This document shows, in pieces, positions 27,529-38,042 of a DNA stretch of 64,000 bases. Both the position numbers and the translations under genes were made by a program. The notes under the pieces were generated by a model that saw only the letters and a program-made list of their open reading frames with translations, did not search any database and was not told where the DNA came from. This stretch comes from Streptococcus sp. Marseille-Q6470 (GTDB lineage Bacteria; Bacillota; Bacilli; Lactobacillales; Streptococcaceae): positions 868,001-932,000 of the forward strand of contig NZ_OX336385.1 of assembly GCF_946902905.1 (NCBI RefSeq), read 5' to 3'. Position 1 is the first letter of the stretch; each line of letters begins with the position of its first letter.

Positions 27529-28495
27529 TTCTTGTAACTCCTGCCCAACGAGCGGCTTCTTTTTGAATTTTCTCAGCTGCACCATAGTAGATATCTTTTA
27601 AGATTTCTTCAACTGTTTCTTCTTTAGATACCAAACCTGCAATCTGGCCGGCCATTACTGAACCGCCATCTACATCACCATGGACAACAGCCTTAGCTAA
27701 GGCTCCAGCGCCCATTTGTTCAAAGATTTCTAGGTCTGGATTTTCTTGTTTAAAGGCATCTTTTTCAGCTTGCTCGAAATCACGAGTCAATTGATTTTTG
27801 ATAGCACGAACTGCATGACCAAAATGTTGTGCTGAGATAGTTGTGTCAATATCACGAGCTTTCAAAATCTTAGCTTTGTAGTTTGGATGAGCATTTGATT
27901 CTTTAGCAACTACAAAACGAGTTCCTACTTGCACAGCTTCCGCACCAAGCATAAATCCAGCAGCAGCTCCCTCACCGTCTGCGATACCACCTGCAGCGAT
28001 AACAGGAATTGAAACAGCCGCCGCAACTTGACGAACCAAGGTCATGGTTGTTAATTTACCAATGTGTCCACCAGCTTCCATACCTTCACAAATGACAGCA
28101 TCTGCACCGATTTTTTCCATACGTTTAGCCAAAGCTACGCTAGGAACTACAGGAATAACAGTGATTCCTGCTTCATGAAATCGCTCCATATATTTACTTG
28201 GGTTTCCTGCACCAGTTGTGACTACCTTAACCCCTTCTTCAATCACAAGGTCAACAATATCATCAACAAATGGAGACAAGAGCATGATATTGACACCAAA
28301 AGGCTTGTCTGTTAAAGATTTAATCTTATCGATGTTGGCTTTAACCACTTCTTTAGGTGCGTTTCCTCCACCAATGATACCGAGACCACCAGCTTTTGAA
28401 ACAGCTCCAGCCAAATCGCCATCTGCTACCCAGGCCATTCCACCTTGGAAGATAGGATATTTAATATTTAATAGTTCAGTGATACGTGTTTTCAT
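27521..28495 (-). CDS. fabK: Enoyl-ACP reductase II (FMN-dependent)
   Basis: FabK (324 residues) is the flavin-dependent enoyl-ACP reductase used by streptococci in place of FabI, and it makes them insensitive to triclosan. The TIM-barrel nitronate monooxygenase-like sequence shows YPIFQGGMAWVADGDLAGAVSKAGG, VICEGMEAGGHIG with the conserved His, and VIAAGGIADGEG for phosphate binding of FMN. It leads the downstream half of the cluster and has a FabT-type operator in front (28541-28557). Confidence 0.97.
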   Translation of the reverse strand: MKTRITELLNIKYPIFQGGMAWVADGDLAGAVSKAGGLGIIGGGNAPKEVVKANIDKIKSLTDKPFGVNIMLLSPFVDDIVDLVIEEGVKVVTTGAGNPSKYMERFHEAGITVIPVVPSVALAKRMEKIGADAVICEGMEAGGHIGKLTTMTLVRQVAAAVSIPVIAAGGIADGEGAAAGFMLGAEAVQVGTRFVVAKESNAHPNYKAKILKARDIDTTISAQHFGHAVRAIKNQLTRDFEQAEKDAFKQENPDLEIFEQMGAGALAKAVVHGDVDGGSVMAGQIAGLVSKEETVEEILKDIYYGAAEKIQKEAARWAGVTRND

Positions 28496-28540
28496 ATTGC
28501 CTCCATAAGTCTTGCTTACGTAATAGTTCGACTTTATTAT

Positions 28541-28557
28541 AATTTGACGGTCAAACT
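28541..28557 (-). promoter_or_regulatory. FabT operator-like palindrome upstream of fabK
   Basis: AGTTTGACCGTCAAATT (minus strand) is nearly palindromic and resembles the site bound by FabT with acyl-ACP in S. pneumoniae. A TATAAT on the minus strand (28541-28536) lies directly next to it, so binding would block RNA polymerase. Flanking AATAGTT/AACTATT arms extend the symmetry. Confidence 0.7.
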
Positions 28558-28566
28558 ATTACCTAA

Positions 28567-28605
28567 ACAAGAGGGAGCGGGTCTCCCCTACTCCTTCTTT
28601 ATTTA
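28567..28605 (-). terminator. Probable partial terminator after acpP
   Basis: Minus strand AAGAAGGAG pairs with CTCCCTCTT (mismatched), then TTGTTT. The U-run is poor, so it may only reduce read-through into fabK. Confidence 0.4.
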
Positions 28606-28611
28606 TTCTAA

Positions 28612-28836
28612 TTATTTAGTTTGCTCTTCAACGTAAGCAACCAAGTCGCCAACTGTTTTCAAGTTGTCTTCAGCTTCGATTTGGATATCAAAAGCGTCTT
28701 CGATTTCTGAGATTACTTGGAACAAGTCCAATGAATCTGCATCCAAATCATCAAAAGTAGATTCAAGTGTTACTTCTGATGCATCTTTTCCAAGTTCTTC
28801 AACGATAATTTCTTGTACTTTTTCAAATACTGCCAT
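28612..28836 (-). CDS. acpP: Acyl carrier protein
   Basis: ACP (74 residues) that carries acyl chains on a phosphopantetheine arm. The attachment Ser35 is in [10 protein letters not shown]. The helix after it ([14 protein letters not shown]) is acidic as usual. The protein lies between fabH and fabK. A hairpin-like spacer and weak terminator follow. As acyl-ACP it is also the corepressor of FabT in pneumococci. Confidence 0.97.
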   Translation of the reverse strand: MAVFEKVQEIIVEELGKDASEVTLESTFDDLDADSLDLFQVISEIEDAFDIQIEAEDNLKTVGDLVAYVEEQTK

Positions 28837-28894
28837 GATAGACTCCTTTAAAATAAATAGTTTTTTTATAACAATGTGATCACCACATGATTAC

Positions 28895-29869
28895 CTAAAT
28901 TGTAACAATAAGTGTGCCCCATGTCAAACCTCCACCGAAACCTGACAAGAGAATTTTTTGGCTACCATCCAAATGGATGAGCCCTTCTTCTACACACTCA
29001 GAAAGTAAAATCGGGATACTTGCCGCACTAGTATTTCCATACTTCATCATATTAGCAGGAAGCTTGTCACGATCGACACCGATTTTTCTAGCCATCTTAT
29101 CTAAAATTCGAATATTAGCTTGATGAAGCAAGAGATAATCGAGTTCATCTGCTGATATTGGACTTTTTTCGATGGTCTGTTTAATAGATTTAGCCACGTC
29201 TCGAATTGCAAAGTCAAAAACTGCTCTCCCATCCATTTTCAAGAAAATATCTGGTTCTTCTTGAATCGAAAATGGTGAAATCAATCCTGTCTGTCCATAA
29301 GTGAGACACTCACCACGAGAACCATCGCTATTGAGACTTTCAGCTAAGAAATGTTTTTGGTCACTTGCCTCAAGTAGTACACCACCAGCTCCATCTCCGA
29401 ACAAGACAGCTGTTGAACGGTCAGACCAATCCAAAGATTTTGACATGGTCTCACTACCGATAACAAGACCCTTTCGATATGTTCCTGAAGAAATGAACTT
29501 TTCTGCAGTCGATAGGGCAAAAACAAATCCACTACAAGCAGCTGTTAAATCATAGGCAAAAGCCTTATGAGCGCCAATCTTTGCCTGAACACGAGCTGCG
29601 GTTGAAGGCATCATCGAGTCAGGTGTCATCGTCGCTATAATGATGAAGTCTAGCTCTTCAGCAGAAATCCCTGCCTTCTCTATAAGTTGTCTTGCAACCT
29701 CTGTAGCCAAATCTCCTGTTGATTTCGTCTTAGAAATATGGCGTTCTTTAATCCCTGTCCGACTTGAGATCCATTCATCACTCGTATCCATGACCTGAGC
29801 CAAGTCTTCGTTAGTGATAATCTGCTCTGGAGCATAATGAGCGACCTGGCTTATTTTTGCAAAAGCCAT
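28895..29869 (-). CDS. fabH: 3-oxoacyl-ACP synthase III (KAS III)
   Basis: FabH (324 residues) starts fatty acid synthesis by condensing acetyl-CoA (or a branched primer) with malonyl-ACP. Catalytic Cys112 in [11 protein letters not shown], His in LLHQANIRI and Asn in YGNTSAAS complete the triad. Its ATG overlaps the fabT stop by one base (TAATG), linking the repressor and initiating enzyme. Confidence 0.97.
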   Translation of the reverse strand: MAFAKISQVAHYAPEQIITNEDLAQVMDTSDEWISSRTGIKERHISKTKSTGDLATEVARQLIEKAGISAEELDFIIIATMTPDSMMPSTAARVQAKIGAHKAFAYDLTAACSGFVFALSTAEKFISSGTYRKGLVIGSETMSKSLDWSDRSTAVLFGDGAGGVLLEASDQKHFLAESLNSDGSRGECLTYGQTGLISPFSIQEEPDIFLKMDGRAVFDFAIRDVAKSIKQTIEKSPISADELDYLLLHQANIRILDKMARKIGVDRDKLPANMMKYGNTSAASIPILLSECVEEGLIHLDGSQKILLSGFGGGLTWGTLIVTI

Positions 29870-30303
29870 TACTTCAAATCCTCCAAAAAGTGATAAAGAT
29901 TAGTCAAGCCTTTTCCCATAACTACAATCTCTTCAGGACTCATGCCCTCGATAATTCTTTCGACCATGGCCTTATGGAAACGTTTATGAAGACGGTGAAC
30001 GAGACGACCTTTCTTTGTCAAATGCAGATGTACTACACGACGATCTTGATCTGAGCGGATACGTTCGATGTATCCTTTTCTCTCCAAATTATTTAAACTC
30101 GTTGTCACAGTCCCTAGAGTTACCATCAACTCTTTGGACACTTGACTTGGAGTCACTTCTGGATACTTACCGATAACATCAATCGTGTGCATTTCTTTGA
30201 TAGAGATGTCTTTGAAACGACTACCTCGCAAACTTACTTCCTCGATCACTAGGACGTTGTTAAAAATTGATGTTAAATAGTCATTGACTTGTTGGTAGTC
30301 CAT
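29869..30303 (-). CDS. fabT: MarR-family fatty acid biosynthesis repressor FabT
   Basis: FabT (144 residues), a winged-helix MarR-family repressor that controls fab genes and is stimulated by long-chain acyl-ACP. The DNA-binding region [31 protein letters not shown] is seen at about 62-92, and the wing at [16 protein letters not shown]. The start at 30303 has AAAGGAGG before it; longer in-frame extension runs antisense into fabM sequence and is not homologous. An operator-like sequence lies upstream at 30329-30344, fitting autoregulation. Confidence 0.95.
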   Translation of the reverse strand: MDYQQVNDYLTSIFNNVLVIEEVSLRGSRFKDISIKEMHTIDVIGKYPEVTPSQVSKELMVTLGTVTTSLNNLERKGYIERIRSDQDRRVVHLHLTKKGRLVHRLHKRFHKAMVERIIEGMSPEEIVVMGKGLTNLYHFLEDLK

Positions 30304-30328
30304 TTCTCTTCCCTCCTTTATCAAAAAA

Positions 30329-30344
30329 AGTTTAATAATCAAAA
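30329..30344 (-). promoter_or_regulatory. FabT operator-like site upstream of fabT
   Basis: TTTTGATTATTAAACT (minus strand) resembles a half-degenerate version of the palindrome before fabK. It lies about 26 bases before the fabT start and would allow autorepression. Confidence 0.5.
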
Positions 30345-30394
30345 CATTTGACAAGAAAAGTATATCAAACTTCAAAGAATAGTGCAAGTATTTT

Positions 30395-31180
30395 TTATTT
30401 CCCGACAAATTTTGGACGTCTTCTTTCAGAATGTGCACGAACACCTTCCTTGAAATCTTCCGTATAGGATAGTGATTTTTGTAGTTCCAATTCAAGTTGA
30501 GCATATTCATGCCACTGCTTGAATTCACTTTCCCAAACAAGTTTCTTAATCGCAGCATAGGAATTTGAAGAACCACGTCTCAACTTCTTCAACAATTGTT
30601 CTCTTGTTTTTTCTAACTGTTCACTTGTACATAGACGATATAGAGCTCCTGCCTCCATTGCCTTTTCAGCGGTGAAAGCTTCTCCAGTCATAGCTAATTG
30701 AGTTGCTCTAGTTGCACCTAGAGATCGCGTCAGCAAGAATAATCCACCCGCATCAGGAGCCAATCCTACACCTACAAAAGCTTGTATAAACTTAGCTTTG
30801 TCAGTTGCAATACAAAAATCAACTGCCAAGGCCATGTTTGCGGCTGCTCCAGCAACTGCTCCATCCACTTCCATAATAACTGGCTTAGGAATTTGCTTGA
30901 TTTTATATGAAATCGTATTCACCAATTCAGCAATTCGAGCGAGGGAGTCAATATCATCTTCATCAACAGCACGCTTCATCTCGACCAAATCGCCACCGAC
31001 AGAAAACACCTTACCAGCAGCATTGATGAGAATAAATGAAACAGAATCGTCTTTTTCAGCTAATTCCAGTGCTTCTAAAATTTCTTCACACATAGGAATA
31101 TGGAAACCATTTGCCACCTCGGGACGATTTAAAGTAATCACCGCTAAATCGTCTTGAATTTGAAAGATAATATGATTCAT
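30395..31180 (-). CDS. fabM: trans-2-decenoyl-ACP isomerase FabM
   Basis: FabM-like crotonase (261 residues). In S. pneumoniae and S. mutans FabM converts trans-2- to cis-3-decenoyl-ACP and so makes unsaturated fatty acids without FabA. Crotonase features: [13 protein letters not shown], the oxyanion-hole region [10 protein letters not shown], and [22 protein letters not shown]. Position directly upstream of fabT-fabH matches the pneumococcal cluster and favours FabM over a generic enoyl-CoA hydratase. ATG at 31180 is chosen over GTG at 31186 because AAAGGAG is correctly spaced. Confidence 0.92.
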   Translation of the reverse strand: MNHIIFQIQDDLAVITLNRPEVANGFHIPMCEEILEALELAEKDDSVSFILINAAGKVFSVGGDLVEMKRAVDEDDIDSLARIAELVNTISYKIKQIPKPVIMEVDGAVAGAAANMALAVDFCIATDKAKFIQAFVGVGLAPDAGGLFLLTRSLGATRATQLAMTGEAFTAEKAMEAGALYRLCTSEQLEKTREQLLKKLRRGSSNSYAAIKKLVWESEFKQWHEYAQLELELQKSLSYTEDFKEGVRAHSERRRPKFVGK

Positions 31181-31376
31181 AGCCACTCCTTTAATTTAAA
31201 AAGCTGATTAAATTATTTTATCTTCAAAGTATATCTTTTTCTTTTTATTTATACAAGCAAAAATTGTATAAAAGTGTATCAGCCGATTTTTAAAGGGTAT
31301 TTTCTATACTAAAAATAACTAAGTTAAGCTAATCATGTCCAGACCTCTAATAAGATGTAGCCTTTCCTATTGCAGA

Positions 31377-31405
31377 TTGAAAAAAGCCCTTCTTTCTGCT
31401 ATAAT
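31377..31405 (+). promoter_or_regulatory. lysC promoter
   Basis: TTGAAA (31377-31382), 17 bases, TATAAT (31400-31405) with TGC just before it, an extended -10. Strong match, 28 bases before the start. Confidence 0.85.
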
Positions 31406-31433
31406 CGTATAAAATACTAACTGAGGAGTTCTT

Positions 31434-32798
31434 ATGAAGGTTGTAAAATTTGGAGGAAGTTCACTCGCCTCTGCAAGCCAGTTGAAAAAGGTTCTAAACA
31501 TTGTAAAAAGTGACCCTGAACGTCGTTTTGTTGTTGTATCTGCACCAGGAAAGCGTGATGCTGAGGATACCAAGGTTACTGATGCTTTGATTAAATATTA
31601 TCGTGATTATGTAGCAGGAAATGATATCAGTGCTAGTCAAAATTGGATTATCGATCGATATGCGGCAATGGTTAGCGAACTAGGACTTAAACCAGCTATT
31701 TTAGAACGAATCTCTAAAAGTATCCGAACTCTTGCTACCCTTCCAATTGAAAATAACGAATTTCTATATGATACATTTCTCGCTGCAGGAGAAAACAATA
31801 ATGCCAAACTCATTGCAGCCTACTTTAACCAAAATGGATTAGAGGCTCGCTATGTTCATCCGCGAGAAGCTGGTATCGTCGTTACGAGCGAACCTGGAAA
31901 TGCGCGAATCATCCCATCTAGTTATGATAAAATCGAGGAATTGACAAATTCAACTGAAGTTCTTGTTATCCCTGGTTTCTTCGGTGTTACGAAAGAAGAT
32001 CAAATTTGTACCTTCTCACGTGGGGGATCAGATATTACTGGTTCCATCATCGCTGCTGGTGTCAAGGCTGACCTCTATGAAAACTTTACTGATGTAGATG
32101 GAATCTTTGCAGCTCACCCTGGTATTATCCATAAGCCACACTCTATCCCAGAATTGACCTACCGTGAAATGCGTGAATTGGCCTATGCAGGATTCTCTGT
32201 ACTACACGATGAAGCACTTCTACCAGCCTACCGTGGAAAAATCCCTCTCGTTATCAAAAATACTAATAATCCTGACCATCCAGGTACTCGCATCGTGCTA
32301 CAACATAGCAGCGATGAATTCCCAGTAGTGGGAATTGCTGGTGACTCTGGTTTTGTCAGCATCAATATGTCTAAGTACCTGATGAACCGCGAAGTTGGTT
32401 TTGGTCGTAAAGTGCTTCAAATTCTAGAAGACCTGAATATTGGTTGGGAACATATGCCAACTGGTATCGATGACCTATCTATCATTTTACGTTCACGAGA
32501 ATTAACTCCTATTAAAGAAGAAGAAATCCTTCGTCAATTAGTTCAAAAAGCTGAAGTTGACCATGCTGAAATCGAACATGACCTGTCTATCATAATGATT
32601 GTTGGCGAAAAAATGAAGCGCCATATCGGGGTAACTGCTACAGCCACTCGCGCCCTATCTGAAAACAAGATCAACATTCAAATGATGTCACAAGGTTCTA
32701 GTGAAGTTTCTATCATGTTCGTTGTCCACAAAGACCAAGAAAAAGCGGCTCTTAAGGCTCTCTACCAAGCATTTTTCGGTGAAAGTAAGGAAGACTAA
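31434..32798 (+). CDS. lysC: Aspartate kinase
   Basis: A monofunctional aspartokinase (454 residues), first step from aspartate to lysine, threonine and methionine. N-terminal kinase domain opens with KVVKFGGSSLASASQL; FSRGGSDITGSIIAAGVKAD binds substrate; TDVDGI is typical. Two ACT domains at about 305-450 (VSINMSKYLMNREVGFGRKV and GVTATATRALSENKINIQM) give allosteric feedback sensing. It has a near-consensus promoter and no visible riboswitch. The DUF956 gene follows after two bases. Confidence 0.95.
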   Translation: MKVVKFGGSSLASASQLKKVLNIVKSDPERRFVVVSAPGKRDAEDTKVTDALIKYYRDYVAGNDISASQNWIIDRYAAMVSELGLKPAILERISKSIRTLATLPIENNEFLYDTFLAAGENNNAKLIAAYFNQNGLEARYVHPREAGIVVTSEPGNARIIPSSYDKIEELTNSTEVLVIPGFFGVTKEDQICTFSRGGSDITGSIIAAGVKADLYENFTDVDGIFAAHPGIIHKPHSIPELTYREMRELAYAGFSVLHDEALLPAYRGKIPLVIKNTNNPDHPGTRIVLQHSSDEFPVVGIAGDSGFVSINMSKYLMNREVGFGRKVLQILEDLNIGWEHMPTGIDDLSIILRSRELTPIKEEEILRQLVQKAEVDHAEIEHDLSIIMIVGEKMKRHIGVTATATRALSENKINIQMMSQGSSEVSIMFVVHKDQEKAALKALYQAFFGESKED

Positions 32799-32800
32799 AC

Positions 32801-33172
32801 ATGGCACAATCCCTCAACAAAGTCATTGACCTACAAACTACCGGAACTTCCTATCTTTCCATTTCAGGAAAGGTTGGAAAGTTCCTTGTTGGAGATCAAG
32901 CACTAGAATTTTACGCAGACCGAAATGTCGAGGATTATATTCAAATCCCATGGTCTAGCGTTAATCAAATCGGAGCCAATGTTTCGGGTCGTAAGGTTAG
33001 TCGTCATTTTGAAGTTTTTACAGACCAAGGAAAATTCCTCTTTGCCTCAAAAGACTCCGGAAAAATTCTTAAAATTGCTCGGGAAAAAATCGGAAATGAA
33101 AAGGTTGTGAAGCTTCCAACCTTACTCCAAATCATCGGTCGTAAAATCAAAAATCTATTTGCAAAAAAATAG
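32801..33172 (+). CDS. DUF956 family protein
   Basis: A 123-residue DUF956-family protein (ManO-like). Members often lie behind mannose-family PTS operons (manLMNO), where they are thought to influence expression. Here it follows lysC by two bases and precedes serS, not a PTS; the closest PTS is 4 kb away on the other strand. The sequence has a compact N-terminal beta-rich part (GTSYLSISGKVGKFLVGDQAL) and a basic C-terminus (GRKIKNLFAKK). Role unknown. Confidence 0.8.
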   Translation: MAQSLNKVIDLQTTGTSYLSISGKVGKFLVGDQALEFYADRNVEDYIQIPWSSVNQIGANVSGRKVSRHFEVFTDQGKFLFASKDSGKILKIAREKIGNEKVVKLPTLLQIIGRKIKNLFAKK

Positions 33173-33187
33173 AAAGTTTAGTATAAT
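33159..33187 (+). promoter_or_regulatory. serS promoter
   Basis: TTGCAA (33159-33164), 17 bases, TATAAT (33182-33187). It overlaps the end of the DUF956 gene. Confidence 0.8.
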
Positions 33188-33194
33188 CATAGAA

Positions 33195-33372
33195 ACGGAT
33201 AAGTAGGTTATCCTCTTCTTCCAGAAAGTCTGCGGGTGCTGCGAGCAGATAGGAGAGATAGGTGAAATTCTACCGTTGTTTTAAATCAAATACAGAATCA
33301 AGTGCACACCTGTGAAGTTGGATGGAACCGTGGCTCTGCCACTCCAACGCTTTGTCAGGTGTGCTTTTTTCA
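33195..33372 (+). promoter_or_regulatory. T-box leader (serine) of serS
   Basis: A T-box riboswitch: stem I region (33195-33285), a candidate specifier TCT (Ser) in AATTCTACCG near 33270, the T-box-like GATGGAACCGTGG that forms the antiterminator, and a terminator whose arms GCACACCTG and CAGGTGTGC end in TTTTTT at 33364-33369. Uncharged serine tRNA should favour read-through into serS. Assignment to Ser rests on the downstream gene and candidate codon. Confidence 0.9.
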
Positions 33373-33385
33373 TAAAGGAGTTTAT

Positions 33386-34660
33386 ATGTTAGATATCAAA
33401 CGTATTCGTACAGACTTTGATGCTGTCGCAGAAAAATTGGCTACACGTGGTGTAGATGCTGCTATCTTGAACGAGATGAAAGAAATCGATGCTAAACGTC
33501 GTGACATCTTGGTTAAGGTTGAAACCCTCAAGGCAGAGCGTAACACAGTTTCTGCTGAGATTGCTCAAGCTAAGCGCAACAAGGAAAATGCCGATGACAA
33601 GATTGCTGCCATGCAAACTCTCTCTGCAGAGGTCAAAGCACTCGATGCTGAGTTGGCAGAAATTGACGCTAAATTAACAGAATTTACCACTACTCTTCCA
33701 AACATCCCCGCTGACAGCGTGCCTATCGGTGCAGACGAAGATGATAACGTAGAAGTTCGCCGTTGGGGAACTCCTCGCGAGTTCGACTTTGAACCAAAAG
33801 CTCACTGGGATCTAGGTGAAGACCTCGGTATTCTTGACTGGGAACGTGGTGGAAAAGTAACTGGAGCGCGCTTCCTCTTCTATAAAGGCCTTGGAGCTCG
33901 TTTGGAACGTGCTATTTACAACTTTATGCTAGATGAGCATGGTAAGGAAGGCTATACAGAAGTCATCACACCTTACATGGTTAACCATGATTCTATGTTT
34001 GGTACTGGTCAATATCCAAAATTCAAGGAAGATACTTTTGAATTAAAAGATACGAACTACGTCCTCATTCCTACAGCTGAAGTACCTTTGACTAACTACT
34101 ATCGTGATGAAATTCTTGACGGAAAAGACTTGCCAATCTACTTTACTGCTATGAGTCCATCATTCCGTTCTGAAGCTGGTTCAGCTGGTCGCGATACTCG
34201 TGGATTGATCCGTTTGCACCAATTCCACAAGGTTGAAATGGTGAAATTTGCTAAACCTGAAGAATCATACGAAGAATTGGAAAAGATGACAGCCAACGCT
34301 GAAAACATCCTTCAAAAACTCAACCTTCCATACCGCGTAGTTGCTCTCTCTACTGGAGACATGGGCTTCTCAGCTGCTAAGACTTACGACTTGGAAGTTT
34401 GGATTCCAGCACAAAATACTTACCGTGAAATCTCAAGCTGTTCAAACACAGAAGATTTCCAAGCTCGTCGTGCCCAAATCCGTTACCGTGATGAAGCCGA
34501 TGGTAAGGTTAAACTTCTCCACACCTTGAATGGTTCTGGACTTGCTGTTGGACGTACCGTCGCTGCTATTCTTGAAAACTATCAAAACGAAGATGGTTCT
34601 GTTACTATTCCTGAAGTCCTTCGTCCATATATGGGTGGAGCTGAAGTTATCAAACCATAA
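33386..34660 (+). CDS. serS: Serine-tRNA ligase
   Basis: Seryl-tRNA synthetase (424 residues), class II. N-terminal coiled-coil arm (about 30-100) that grips tRNA(Ser), motif 2 region [28 protein letters not shown], and motif 3 with [16 protein letters not shown]. The start is the ATG at 33386, after AAAGGAG and the T-box terminator; a longer frame from 33302 would run through the riboswitch and is not real. Followed by an intrinsic terminator. Confidence 0.98.
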   Translation: MLDIKRIRTDFDAVAEKLATRGVDAAILNEMKEIDAKRRDILVKVETLKAERNTVSAEIAQAKRNKENADDKIAAMQTLSAEVKALDAELAEIDAKLTEFTTTLPNIPADSVPIGADEDDNVEVRRWGTPREFDFEPKAHWDLGEDLGILDWERGGKVTGARFLFYKGLGARLERAIYNFMLDEHGKEGYTEVITPYMVNHDSMFGTGQYPKFKEDTFELKDTNYVLIPTAEVPLTNYYRDEILDGKDLPIYFTAMSPSFRSEAGSAGRDTRGLIRLHQFHKVEMVKFAKPEESYEELEKMTANAENILQKLNLPYRVVALSTGDMGFSAAKTYDLEVWIPAQNTYREISSCSNTEDFQARRAQIRYRDEADGKVKLLHTLNGSGLAVGRTVAAILENYQNEDGSVTIPEVLRPYMGGAEVIKP

Positions 34661-34666
34661 AATAAA

Positions 34667-34694
34667 CAAGAGGAAGCATAACTTCCTCTTTTGC
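34667..34694 (+). terminator. serS terminator
   Basis: CAAGAGGAAG and CTTCCTCTT arms around CATAA, then TTTTG, seven bases after the stop. Confidence 0.75.
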
Positions 34695-34702
34695 ATTTCA
34701 TG

Positions 34703-34741
34703 TAAAAAAACAGGTAGAAAATCTTTCATCTCTACCTGTTA
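34703..34741 (-). terminator. groESL terminator
   Basis: Minus strand AACAGGTAGA pairs with TCTACCTGTT, followed by TTTTTTT. It lies shortly after the groEL stop. Confidence 0.85.
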
Positions 34742-34753
34742 TTTTTATATTCT

Positions 34754-36385
<1,632 letters not shown>

Positions 36386-36388
36386 CTA

Positions 36389-36673
36389 TTATTCTTCCAC
36401 AATTGCTAAGATGTTAGCCTCACCAACGATGATATATTTTTCATCACCATCTTTGACATCAATACCTACATGAGCTTCAACTAAAACTTGATCTCCAACT
36501 TTTACACTTGGAGCAACAAGTTCACCACTCAAGGTGCGAACACCTTGTCCAATAGCTACTACTTTAGCTGTTTTTGTTTTTTCTTGGGCTGATCCTGCAA
36601 GGACAAAGCCACCAACTGTTTGTTCTTTTTCTTCAATTTTCAAGACCACGCGGTCTCCTAATGGTTTCAACAT
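36389..36673 (-). CDS. groES: 10 kDa chaperonin GroES
   Basis: GroES (94 residues), the lid of the GroEL chamber. Typical [24 protein letters not shown] start, with the mobile loop at about 17-32, and [17 protein letters not shown] end ([18 protein letters not shown]). GAAAGCAGATG region has GGAGG upstream of the ATG. First gene of the operon. Confidence 0.98.
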   Translation of the reverse strand: MLKPLGDRVVLKIEEKEQTVGGFVLAGSAQEKTKTAKVVAIGQGVRTLSGELVAPSVKVGDQVLVEAHVGIDVKDGDEKYIIVGEANILAIVEE

Positions 36674-36702
36674 CTGCTTTCCTCCATAAGATAATCATAT
36701 TA

Positions 36703-36729
36703 TTAGCACTCTTTGTATACGAGTGCTAA
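36703..36729 (-). promoter_or_regulatory. CIRCE operator (HrcA site)
   Basis: TTAGCACTC, nine bases, GAGTGCTAA: a perfect CIRCE element, the known binding site of the heat-shock repressor HrcA. It lies between the promoter and the groES start. Confidence 0.98.
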
Positions 36730-36740
36730 ACCATAGTTCT

Positions 36741-36768
36741 ATTGTATCACTTAGTCAGAAATAGTCAA
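36741..36768 (-). promoter_or_regulatory. groESL promoter
   Basis: Minus strand TTGACT (36768-36763), 16 bases, TACAAT (36746-36741). Confidence 0.8.
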
Positions 36769-36769
36769 G
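36753..36769 (+). promoter_or_regulatory. CtsR operator-like tandem heptads
   Basis: AGTCAGA, AAT, AGTCAAG matches the CtsR pattern of two RGTCAAA heptads spaced by three bases, with one mismatch in each. It overlaps the -35 box of groESL. Dual HrcA and CtsR control of groESL is known in S. pneumoniae and S. salivarius. Confidence 0.65.
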
Positions 36770-36770
36770 A

Positions 36771-36803
36771 AAAAAACACCTCAAAAATGAAAGAGATGTT
36801 CCT
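36771..36803 (-). terminator. Terminator after the 97-residue membrane protein
   Basis: Minus strand AACATCTC and GAGGTGTT arms around TTTCATTTTT, then TTTTTTC. Confidence 0.75.
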
Positions 36804-36809
36804 TTAATA

Positions 36810-37103
36810 TTAATTGAGAATCGTCAACTTTTGATTGAAATCATCGATAACCTTTTGGAGATTGATCCGCCCGCGGTAGATACCATATCCAAAAACCACC
36901 ATTCCTAATATTCCAATCAAGGCAAGTAAAATTCCGAAAATTAAGAGTGGGAGGAAGGTTTTATGAAAAAGATAAATCAATACCACACCAATACTAGCAG
37001 TGATAAAGAGCAAACTGAACCAACGACCCAAATTTTCAAGCATGTGGCGTTGATACTTAATTTCTGTTTCATATCCATTAACAAGTTCTTGTTTTGTAAC
37101 CAT
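36810..37103 (-). CDS. Small two-span membrane protein, function unknown
   Basis: A 97-residue protein with a short N-terminal cytoplasmic helix, two membrane helices (about 28-48 and 50-74) and a charged C-terminal tail (GRINLQKVIDDFNQK). Not recognised as a characterised family. AGGAGG precedes the ATG. It lies downstream of the PTS genes on the same strand but after the stem-loop at 37119-37170, so it may be read only by read-through or from an unseen promoter. Confidence 0.65.
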   Translation of the reverse strand: MVTKQELVNGYETEIKYQRHMLENLGRWFSLLFITASIGVVLIYLFHKTFLPLLIFGILLALIGILGMVVFGYGIYRGRINLQKVIDDFNQKLTILN

Positions 37104-37118
37104 GAAAATCCTCCTGAT

Positions 37119-37170
37119 AAAAATTGAGAATGAAGTGTAAGAGAAGGAGATTAGTCTACTTCATTCTCAA
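37119..37170 (-). terminator. lev PTS operon terminator
   Basis: TTGAGAATGAAGT and ACTTCATTCTCAA form a perfect 13-pair stem with a 21-base loop, followed by TTTTT on the minus strand. The long loop makes strength uncertain. Confidence 0.7.
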
Positions 37171-37204
37171 AATTTTTACTAGTAAATATTGGGTTCTCTT
37201 GACC

Positions 37205-38041
37205 TTAGTAATTAAGATGTGGGTCAAAGATACCTAGAGCAACACCAATTAAGGCAACAACAACTAGAATTAACATGACTTTGTTTGGTGAAACTTTTTT
37301 CTTAGACATCAACCACCAGCAAATAGTGATGAAGGTTGCTGTCAAGAGACCTGGATAAACACCATCAATCTTTTCTTGAATTTTAAGGAAGGCTTCTCCG
37401 TTAGCATTTTTGAATTCGAGTGCTGTTGTAACAGAGACCCAAGTCGCTGCTACGGCACCAATAACCATACCACCGACAACGCTGATTGCTTTACGAAGAG
37501 CTTGTCCTTTTGGTCCTACTAGGAATTCAACGGCTTTATCCCCTAATTGATATCCTTTGAAGAAGGCAAAGCGCATACCAAAGTAGACTAGGAAGTTCCA
37601 TACGACGATGTAGAAGATAGCACCAGCGACGTTACCACCTTTAGAAAGACCAAGTGCAATCCCCAAAAGAACTGGAATCAAGGTACCAACGATCAAAGAG
37701 TCACCAATACCAGCGATTGGTCCCATCAAACCGGCACGCATCCCATTGATGGTTTCACCATCTACTGCATCTCCATTTGCACGTGCTTCTTCCAAACCAG
37801 CTGTAATCCCTACAACAAGAGATCCAAGTTGCGGTTCAGTATTGAAGAAAGCAGTATAGGTTTGCATAGCATCTTTTTGTTCTTCTTTTGTATCATACAT
37901 TTCTTCTACGATTGGAAGCATAGAAGTCAAGTACCCAAAGGTTTGCATGTGTTCTTGAGAGAAACAAGTCAAATGACCATAATACCAATGATGAAATGCT
38001 TTTGCTAATGTTTTCTTTGAAATTTTCTTTCTATCAGCCAT
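37205..38041 (-). CDS. levG: PTS mannose/fructose/sorbose-family EIID component
   Basis: Membrane component IID (278 residues) of a mannose-family PTS permease. Typical MRAGLMGPIAGIGDSLI segment and PTS_EIID signature throughout, with hydrophobic helices in the C-terminal third. The start is the ATG at 38041, after GAGGAGG inside the end of the EIIC gene; an earlier in-frame ATG lies in the EIIC sequence. It is named levG by analogy with the S. mutans lev operon, because the adjacent regulators match LevQRST. Confidence 0.88.
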   Translation of the reverse strand: MADRKKISKKTLAKAFHHWYYGHLTCFSQEHMQTFGYLTSMLPIVEEMYDTKEEQKDAMQTYTAFFNTEPQLGSLVVGITAGLEEARANGDAVDGETINGMRAGLMGPIAGIGDSLIVGTLIPVLLGIALGLSKGGNVAGAIFYIVVWNFLVYFGMRFAFFKGYQLGDKAVEFLVGPKGQALRKAISVVGGMVIGAVAATWVSVTTALEFKNANGEAFLKIQEKIDGVYPGLLTATFITICWWLMSKKKVSPNKVMLILVVVALIGVALGIFDPHLNY

Positions 38042-38042
38042 T

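Noticed and set aside
32801..33172. DUF956 gene as a member of the lev PTS operon
   Set aside because: It is on the other strand, 4 kb away, two bases after lysC.
36810..37103. 97-residue gene as levX
   Set aside because: No recognisable similarity could be confirmed, and a stem-loop terminator separates it from the PTS genes.
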